A stretch of DNA of 64,000 nt from Pardosa pseudoannulata. Taxonomy: Eukaryota; Arthropoda; Arachnida; Araneae; Lycosidae. The DNA is taken from contig CM063510.1 in the NCBI GenBank assembly GCA_032207245.1, positions 156,209,948 to 156,273,947 on the forward strand. The letters run 5' to 3'. Positions 57,773 to 64,000 of this stretch are shown one piece after another; position 1 is the stretch's first letter, and each line of letters opens with the position of its first letter. The translations under genes and the position numbers were made by a program. Under the pieces are notes generated by a model. It was not told the origin of the DNA. It did no database searches and saw only the letters and a list, made by a program, of their open reading frames with translations.

Positions 57773-58914
57773 GGGTTATTCCATGTGAAATCAACCAAAT
57801 TTTAGAACAAATTCTACCTGACCTCCTCCAATTTTGATTAAATTCGGTATATAAGTGACTTCATGGTTATAAAGAAAATTCCCAAATCTTATGTTCAAAT
57901 AACTAGTTTGGGAGTTGTAAGGCTTTAAAGTTTGCCAAATTTGTCTAAAAAATACTCTATCAGCATACCTTTAAATTACACTTGCTACTCACCTAATTCA
58001 GCTAGAGATATATGCAAGGTGTTATTTTAAATCTTTTTTAATGTGTTTCATATAATATACAATAAATGATGACTTGAAATTAAAAAAAAATTAAAATTAA
58101 AATTAAAATTTAAAATTTAAATTTCTCAAAAAGCCAAATTTTTAAAATTTTGAAAAAAATCTGAAAAATTACTCATATTATTGTTAATTAATCCTCAAAG
58201 TTTCATGTTGGAATCATATAGTATCACAAGCTACAAAAGTTTTTTGTTTGATTTATTTACTATTGCAATAAAAAAAATGAGAACATGCATTCATTACTTT
58301 TAATCTAACTCAGCTGTATAGGATTGCATTAATGTTTACATAATACCTTATCGGCATATACACTAGTAAATAGTACATTTAACATTTGTGGAGATTTTAG
58401 AATAAAGAAAAATCATTAAAGTGACTTACATTAGATGGATGGTGCTACTTATTTAGTTGGAACTGGTAGAAAGCTTCATGTGTTTTGAGAATTTCTACTT
58501 CAGAAAGAATATACATTCGTCCTGTAAAGGATTTACCTTACACAAAACATCTGAAATTGGAATCCATAGTACATCTAGCTTATCCAGATATAAAAAGGTG
58601 GTGATGACCCAGATGGGTGAAGGAATGTCACTTTCACTTCTTCAGAGTTTTTCTCTTCTTTCTCTAACATAAATGCAAGCCACCAGTTGCAATTATAAAC
58701 AGCTGTAATATAGCCATTTATATCAACAAATAGAAGCTTTTATTGTGATGCTATCGCAGTTTGCATCAGCCTTATACCTTCCAAACCAGTTATTATTTGA
58801 ACATAAGATTTGGGGATTTTCTTTATACCGTTAAAATCACTTAATATACCAAATTTAATCAAAATTGGAGATAGTCAGGTAGAAACCTTGCATTGATTTG
58901 GTATGGAATTACCC
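57773..58914. mobile_element. Long-TIR DNA transposon, internally deleted copy
   Basis: The ends GGGTTATTCCATGTGAAATC and, reversed, GGGTAATTCCATACCAAATC are the same two as in the 34372-37282 element but swapped. The internal part (about 57800-58765) follows the left half of that element, including GAATTTCTACTTCAGAAAG and GGAATCCATAGTACATCT, and stops near TTTGCATCA. It then jumps to the last ~150 bp, so the transposase region is gone. The 71-codon frame at 58457-58672 is not functional. Flanking 4-mers (AGGT, GTCT) do not match cleanly. Confidence 0.85.
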
Positions 58915-59038
58915 GTCTGTCTTTTTTTAATCAAAAATTTTGTGCAAAATCTCTCGGTGTATTTTATATCTGGAATAATTTTTACTGCTTCCTGTAATCC
59001 CACTATATACGTAAGAATAAAGAGAGGTATTTAAGGTT

Positions 59039-59218
59039 TTGTTTTGTTTTGGACCTATATGGCCTACTTTTTTGCTACACGAGGTCTAATTAGACCGGGA
59101 TTTACTCTGCTTAAACCCAACTTCGAACGGTTATCGACATCCATGCCAGCAGTAAGATTCGAACCAACTAAATCAGGATCCGGAGAGCAGCGCCGTACCA
59201 ATTCGGCAATCGTTTGGT
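59039..59218 (-). mobile_element. SINE-A, reverse, near full length
   Basis: In reverse: CGATTGCCGAATTGG (A box), B box GGTTCGAATCTTAC, GATGTCGATAACCGTTCGAAG, AATCCCGGTCTAATTAGACC and CGTGTAGCAAAAAAGTAG, ending in AAACAAAAC. The two ~60-70 codon frames over it are SINE readings. Confidence 0.9.
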
Positions 59219-59671
59219 TAAGAATGAAATGCATGACATTAACACACACACACTCGTAGACCTATTTAACAGGGCAAGCTTAAATATTTCCGGGCTTATA
59301 GCGTTAAACGATTAGACGTACAATGTTGAAATATTGCATTTCGGACTTGCAGATGTCTTTTTGTTTGTAATCTGAGTTCGATTTACAGAAAAGTTTCAAT
59401 ATTATGGATAAGTGAAAGCTGCCGGACACAACTGAAAACCGTTTAATTGTAGAACGTTAAAATTTGTTTTTAGAACTTTTGTAGTATCACTTTAAGCAAC
59501 TCCGTTTATTATTGCAATCTGAATGCTTCATAACGAAAAATCTCAATATAAGAAACATTAAAACGCTGCTGCAATCCAAGAAATAGACAGTACTTGCGTT
59601 CTACTATGAAATAAATGCCATGATTGAATCTACAAATACTGCTGAATTACTGTGTAAATAAGTATGAATTA
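59219..59671. other. AT-rich sequence, nothing recognised
   Basis: No feature supported. Confidence 0.4.
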
Positions 59672-59840
59672 TTTTGTATAAATTTCAGATATTATTAAAT
59701 GGTAATATTTCAGCAACAATGCATCTATCCACGTTATTTGTCCACGTTATGCATCTATCCACTTTATTATTTTGTATAAATTTCATATAGTATTAAAATA
59801 TAATATTTCAGCAAAAATGCATCTATCCATATTATTAAAG
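59672..59840 (+). repeat. Local direct duplication with ATGCATCTATCCA landmark
   Basis: TTTTGTATAAATTTCA.AT, TATTAAA..TAATATTTCAGCAA and ATGCATCTATCCA occur in order twice; ATGCATCTATCCAC occurs an extra time between. Confidence 0.85.
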
Positions 59841-59965
59841 AATCGGAAGCTCAATGTATATTTACGCTGTCACGTATAGCTCAAAAACAATAAGTAGTAA
59901 AATACAAAAATTTTTTATGAAGAACATTATTAATATCTCTTAATTTTGCATAGGGGATCATCTAC

Positions 59966-60200
59966 TTAAAGGTAGGTTCTTATGTTCCATATCAACTCAT
60001 TCAATGTCAACCAACAGGGAAAATAAAATTTCCTCTGACCGCCTCTCATTTCAAAAACTCTTAGAAAAAAAAAATTTTTACAATGTGATAGAACAGCTGT
60101 CTTTATCTGTTCCTTTCACTGTGTTTATTTCATGCAACCACATCTGATATTTTTTTTTTTTTTGTAAAGATACTTCCTGTGCCCTTATTTTTTTTTCTTG
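59966..60200 (+). mobile_element. TTAA-MITE copy D, left part
   Basis: TTAA (59966-59969), then AGGTAGGTTCTTATGTTCCA, then CATTCAATGTCAACCAACAGG, AAATTTCCTCTGACCGCCTC and GATAGAACAGC. These are diverged versions of the blocks in copies B and C. Right end not found. Confidence 0.6.
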
Positions 60201-60599
60201 GGAAAACCAGCGTTAAAAAAGAAATGCTGGTTTTTATATGCTGTCAGTAATAATGAGTATAAATTAATAAATTCAGTATTCGTAACCATTTTGACTACAG
60301 ATTTCAATGCATATAATTTATTAGAACCTAAAAATGTGCTTATATTCAGGCATAACTTGATAGAAAGCGAAACTTAAGCTGTTAACGCTGTTAATGAATC
60401 TGCGAAATGTTAATAAAGATGTAAATTTTTAGCTTGTATATAAACTTTTGCTGATGCTGAAATCTTTGAGTATTTTGGTACCAATTAAATTCATATACAT
60501 TTATCTTCATTACATGGCATTGGATTTTTTTTTATTCGTATATACAAAGTAAACGAATATCATTCCCAAAGCGAGAAAATAAATAAATAAATGAATAAA
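60201..60599. other. AT-rich sequence, nothing recognised
   Basis: Ends in an ATAAATAAATAAATGAATAAACAAATAA tract at about 60579-60606. No gene. Confidence 0.45.
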
Positions 60600-61560
60600 C
60601 AAATAAAACGAGGTCTATTTAACTGAAGAAAGATTAAATCCCGCGCCATACGGCTGTCCTTTATTTTCCGTTCGACTTAATGAAATTTTCTGCCCCAACA
60701 GGGAAGGAAGAATGGAAAGTGACTCCTTATTTCTGGCGCCAAATTTTTGAAAGAAAAGCCCGTTTGGCGCCGTTTCCGCGGCAAGCCAGTTAACTTTTAC
60801 GATTGGAGGGATATTAAATAATTGCATTGGGTAATAAAACACATAAGCCCTTTTAATTAAAAAAATTGATTCGGGAGACAGCTTTTAATCAGGTTTATGA
60901 CACTTCTGCGTGGAGGAACGGCAAAAAGGAAAAAAAAAGTAAAGGCTGCCAAAACGTAAACAATCATCGAGAGAGAAAGAGAGAGGAAAACTGTATAGGA
61001 AGATGAAAAGAAGAGAGAAAATAAAATAAAAACCTGACTTGGACCGAGAGCAGAGCGTAGCGCTCTCTTTCTCTCTCTCGCGTTGTTTTGAATCCATTTA
61101 GGCGCTGTTTTCATTGGCGCAATTGATCAATTAGGAGGAGGAAAATAAAATTGCAGCCAAGAATAAATGAGTAAATTAGTCGCCTTAAGTGCAGTTAAAA
61201 TACGAGCAAATTCTCTTGTATATCTTGTAAAATATTTGCCACTAAAACAAAATATTAGCTTTGTGAGTGCTTTCTCTTTATTTTTCTTTTTTTCGTCCTT
61301 TGGCAACTCGATTGGCAGGGGATCGGTAGAGGAATCGATTCTGAGCGTCATCAAAATGATTGGATTGTACTTTGCTGCCGTCCACGTTTCAGAACAATGT
61401 CGGCATTTTTTAAGGGGTGCCTCTGCATGAGGAAAAAATTGAAACCTAAACTACAGTGCTCGTCGGTAGTGGAAAATGTTTGGGGATAGAATTGGAATTT
61501 GTAGCGTATTTCGATTTCAACAGAACGTGAAACCCTGCTTAATGACAGAGCGAGTGGCTG
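60600..61560. promoter_or_regulatory. GAGA-rich unique island, possible promoter or enhancer
   Basis: Less AT-rich unique sequence with CGTTTGGCGCCGTTTCCGCG and TTTCTGGCGCCAAA. A GAGAGAGAAAGAGAG tract (about 60969-60985) faces its inverse CTCTCTTTCTCTCTCTC (about 61062-61079). TGGCGCAATTGATCAATTAG (about 61115) looks like a homeodomain/bHLH cluster. Frames of 70-87 codons on both strands match nothing known. The paired GAGA tracts, CpG content and uniqueness suggest a regulatory region. Confidence 0.4.
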
Positions 61561-62141
61561 GTTTCGAATATGTTAATTCGGGATTCGAATGTGGTCAGTT
61601 AGCTACCTTAACCCTTTGATTTCCGGATCCGTTCTGCCGATTTCATATCGATGCATATCTTAAATCTAAGTTAATATGGACTTCATAGAATAAAATAAAT
61701 ATAAAGTTTAAACAACTTTAAATACTGCATTCACGTCACGTTAATGATCAGCTATCGTTTTAAACATCAAAGGATGCCATTTAGGAAAAAAGAAAAACTT
61801 CGTAAAAAAAGCTTTGTTTGGTATTTCATGTAAAATAAGTTCTATAAAATTGAGTTTTGTCATAGATTAAACATTTTGTCATGGATTCAGTCTATGTACT
61901 TAGCAAAAAAAAAGAAATGTACGTCTACTGTTCAAAAAATCATAAAATTGTCGATCCAAATGAAAAATATAGAAATGATAGAAATTACTTGAAAACTTTG
62001 TAGACTGTTTATCAGATTGATTTCTACCTACTATCAAAAGGAAAATTTGTTCAAAAAAGAAATCATAAAAATTCAATCAAAAGAAATCATAAAAATTCTA
62101 CATGCTATTTTTTAGTAGTATCTAAAATGAGACGCTGATCA
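61561..62141. other. AT-rich sequence, nothing recognised
   Basis: No feature supported. Confidence 0.45.
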
Positions 62142-62500
62142 TTAATGAGTTACGGTCGATCTGTACTTATATAATTCGATTTCTCTCACTCAATGTTAAC
62201 CTATAGGAAAAATAAAGTTCGTCTTGCCGGCTTACATTTAAAAAAAACATTTTAAAAATAACTCCAAGAGATAGAACAGCAAACTCTCTAGGATTCTTTT
62301 TTAAATTTATGTTTGTTAAGAGTTGTTCTTTCCGTTTTGCAAAAATTATGCCAAAATGTTTCTCAAATAATTTAAATATATTTTTCTCTGTTTTTTTTTA
62401 TAAAAAAAGGAAAAGACAGTATTCTTGGAATATTCATGCTCTATGACGAGGTATAATTTTTGTTTAAAGAATGAGGAATTTTCACGTTTTCTAATTTTGA
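62142..62500 (+). mobile_element. TTAA-MITE copy E, left part
   Basis: TTAA (62142-62145), then GTCGATCTGTACTTATATAA and GATTTCTCTCACTCAATGTT. Then CTTGCCGGCTTACATTTAAA, GATAGAACAGCAAACTCTCT and CAAATAATTTAAATATATTTTTCTC follow copy order. The right end is unclear; the sequence runs on toward the THAP fragment. Confidence 0.65.
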
Positions 62501-62643
62501 TTTTAAACGATAGAAGACAAAAAAGTAAGCAGGACAGTAGCTATGTTTCTTTCATTTGGGGGCGTAATGAGTGATTTCTAATGGGTTTTATAGCGGACTC
62601 TTTAACGTCTCTCAAAAACGCTACTTAATCTCCGCCGAGTTTG

Positions 62644-62690
62644 TGACGTCATCGTTCATGTAAACACCGAGCTCCTATGCTGTTTACATG
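62644..62690 (+). promoter_or_regulatory. CRE-like site and inverted forkhead-like pair upstream of the THAP fragment
   Basis: TGACGTCA (62644-62651) is a perfect CRE palindrome. CATGTAAACA (62657-62666) and TGTTTACATG (62681-62690) form a perfect 10 bp inverted repeat around a 14 bp loop. They lie 65-110 bp before the start codon at 62755, where a promoter would be expected. Function is inferred from motif shape only. Confidence 0.4.
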
Positions 62691-62754
62691 TTAAAAGGCG
62701 ACTTTTAAATTTGTTTTTTGTGTAAAGTATCGCATATAATAGCATTTTTTTGTT

Positions 62755-63042
62755 ATGTCTGGCATTAAAAAATCTTACTCTAAATATTTTATTGTGCCAC
62801 TCTGTAAAAATACAACAACTAATTGCAATGAGAAGATATTTTTCAGCGTCCCAAAAGACCCACATACACGTAAAATCTGGACAACTGAGATGAAAAGGGA
62901 TGAGAAATTAAACCTCAAATTATCATATAAATCATCTCTATGGGTTTGTGAAGACCATTTTTCGGTAAATAAATGCTTGCATTTGTTTAAATATTACTAT
63001 TTTAGAACAAGTAAAGTATATAAAATACATCTATACCTTTAA
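62755..63042 (+). pseudogene. THAP-type zinc-finger fragment, probably transposon-derived
   Basis: 95 codons starting MSGIKKSYSKYFIVPLCKNT. THAP domains bind DNA through a C2CH zinc site. Here C17, the conserved W42 and CEDHF (C65, H68) are in place with normal spacing, but the position of the first Cys (residue 12, after KY) is Phe, so zinc binding should fail. After CEDHF the frame soon degenerates into a Tyr/Lys-rich tail and stops, where full proteins continue. I recognise the MSGIKKSYSKY opening from THAP proteins of transposons in arthropods. Most likely a decayed first exon or fragment. Confidence 0.65.
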
Positions 63043-63527
63043 AAGGATTGTTGATTAACCACTGCTATTTAACTTTTAAAACTGCTAATTTTCGAGTATT
63101 ATCACAGAGTTCAAGTACAATAAATATTTTATAAAGCATATAAATATCGAAACACATATAAATATCTAAAGCATATAATTATCTAATAAATAACTCGGGG
63201 GAGGGGAAAGTTATGTATTTTCAAGGTATTATAAATATTTTCTTCAGAGATGCATACTTTCTTATGTATCAAATGTAACAGTGATATTTTTCGATTAAAT
63301 TGGTGACTAATTTGAAAAAAAAAGTATAATATTTTTAAAATACTTAATAATTATATTACTTTAAAAATTAAATTTAATTTGAGAAATTTTATACATTTTT
63401 TAATTTGACATTAATATTAAAGGCAATAAAATTGTATTGCTATTTAAAAATGTATAAATAATTAAATAAAGCCATTTAAAGGTTTTAAATTTCTTTTCAT
63501 CATATTTAAAATATCTAAGAATTGATT
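63043..63527. other. AT-rich sequence, nothing recognised
   Basis: Short local repeats of AAAGCATATAAATATC at about 63134-63185; no gene. Confidence 0.45.
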
Positions 63528-63597
63528 TTGTTTTGGTTTGGTTTTGGAATGCTACGGTCTACTTTTTGCAACACGAAGGCTAATGAGACCGGTCTCA
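63528..63597 (-). mobile_element. SINE-A, reverse, 5'-truncated copy (last ~60 bp)
   Basis: In reverse, GACCGGTCTCATTAGCC, TTCGTGTTGCAAAAAGTAGACC and GTAGCATTCCAAAACCAAACC form the 3' end and tail of SINE-A. Truncation just after the CCGGTCTC block fits incomplete reverse transcription. Confidence 0.9.
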
Positions 63598-64000
63598 CAA
63601 AAAATACCTCCTCTAATTTTTATTTTAATATTACATCCGTCTCTATTTATAAAAAACGATGCAACTACAAATGTGTATGTATATGATATATGTATATTTA
63701 TTTGACTTGTTTGTGTTTACAAACAAAAGAGCTGTGTTTAGCATGAATAAAGTATTAATACATGTTAAGTAAAATTGGAAAAAAAATATAAATGATTTTA
63801 CACACCTTTGGGTTTTAATTCCTCGTATTTCTGCTCCCATAAAATCTGGATTTTTTTGCCAAGAAAGAAAATATTGACATGCTGTCAATTTTCGGGAGGT
63901 TGTCTGATTGTCCTTTGGTAAATTCAGGTAGAAGAGACATTTATGACAAATTGAGATAACTAAGCTATCTAGATCGATAAAATAAACCTTCAGGTTTAAA
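63598..64000. other. AT-rich sequence to the window end, no supported gene
   Basis: An 81-codon reverse frame (63643-63888) is not recognisable. Confidence 0.4.

Overview
This is an AT-rich, repeat-dense eukaryotic window with no complete protein-coding gene that I can recognise. Long TA-based microsatellites, tRNA-derived SINEs, short DNA transposons with terminal inverted repeats, satellite arrays and a THAP-like zinc-finger fragment point to an animal, probably an arthropod. A chelicerate such as a spider is my best guess, resting only on the look of the SINE and THAP fragment. Most long open frames are translated TA/CA microsatellites or chance frames.

Layout. 1-2.4 kb: a small repeat with a long hairpin, then a CpG- and GAGA-rich island that could be a promoter or first exon. 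2.8-14.3 kb: huge TA/CA arrays, an old ~0.5 kb duplication with an inverted third copy, and a ~165 bp tandem repeat. 12-20 kb: two copies of a ~0.7 kb repeat (RepB), a GC-rich island, a second SINE family (SINE-B) and a 641 bp hAT-like element with an 8 bp target duplication. 20-25 kb: TTAA-flanked MITEs, SINEs and a GC-rich island. 25-31 kb: a ~100 bp satellite with a ~590 bp higher-order period. It appears inverted at 30.8-31.2 kb, and between the two orientations lies a short candidate coding exon. 31-34 kb: minisatellites and a miRNA-like hairpin. 34.1-37.9 kb: a ~160 bp tandem repeat invaded by a 2.9 kb long-TIR DNA transposon (decayed transposase, 4 bp target duplication) and by a SINE. 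A 100-N gap there has the same 57 bp on both sides. 38-44 kb: a SINE, a MITE, a GC-rich island and three reverse-strand RepB copies, one holding a 66 bp VNTR. 45-54 kb: GC-rich islands, SINEs, a local segmental duplication, a small MITE and a RepB copy carrying two reverse-strand open frames. 56-64 kb: SINE-B, an internally deleted long-TIR transposon, MITEs, a GAGA-rich island and a THAP fragment.

The window reads as intergenic or intronic DNA. The few CpG- and GC-rich unique islands (about 1.3-2.4, 16.0, 23.4-23.9, 30.0-30.6, 33.7-34.0, 40.1-40.8, 45.4-45.9, 48.7-49.4 and 60.6-61.5 kb) are the likeliest functional parts. They could be promoters, enhancers, small exons or a miRNA of a gene or genes with very long introns. 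All of this comes from reading by eye; no alignment, folding or database search was run.
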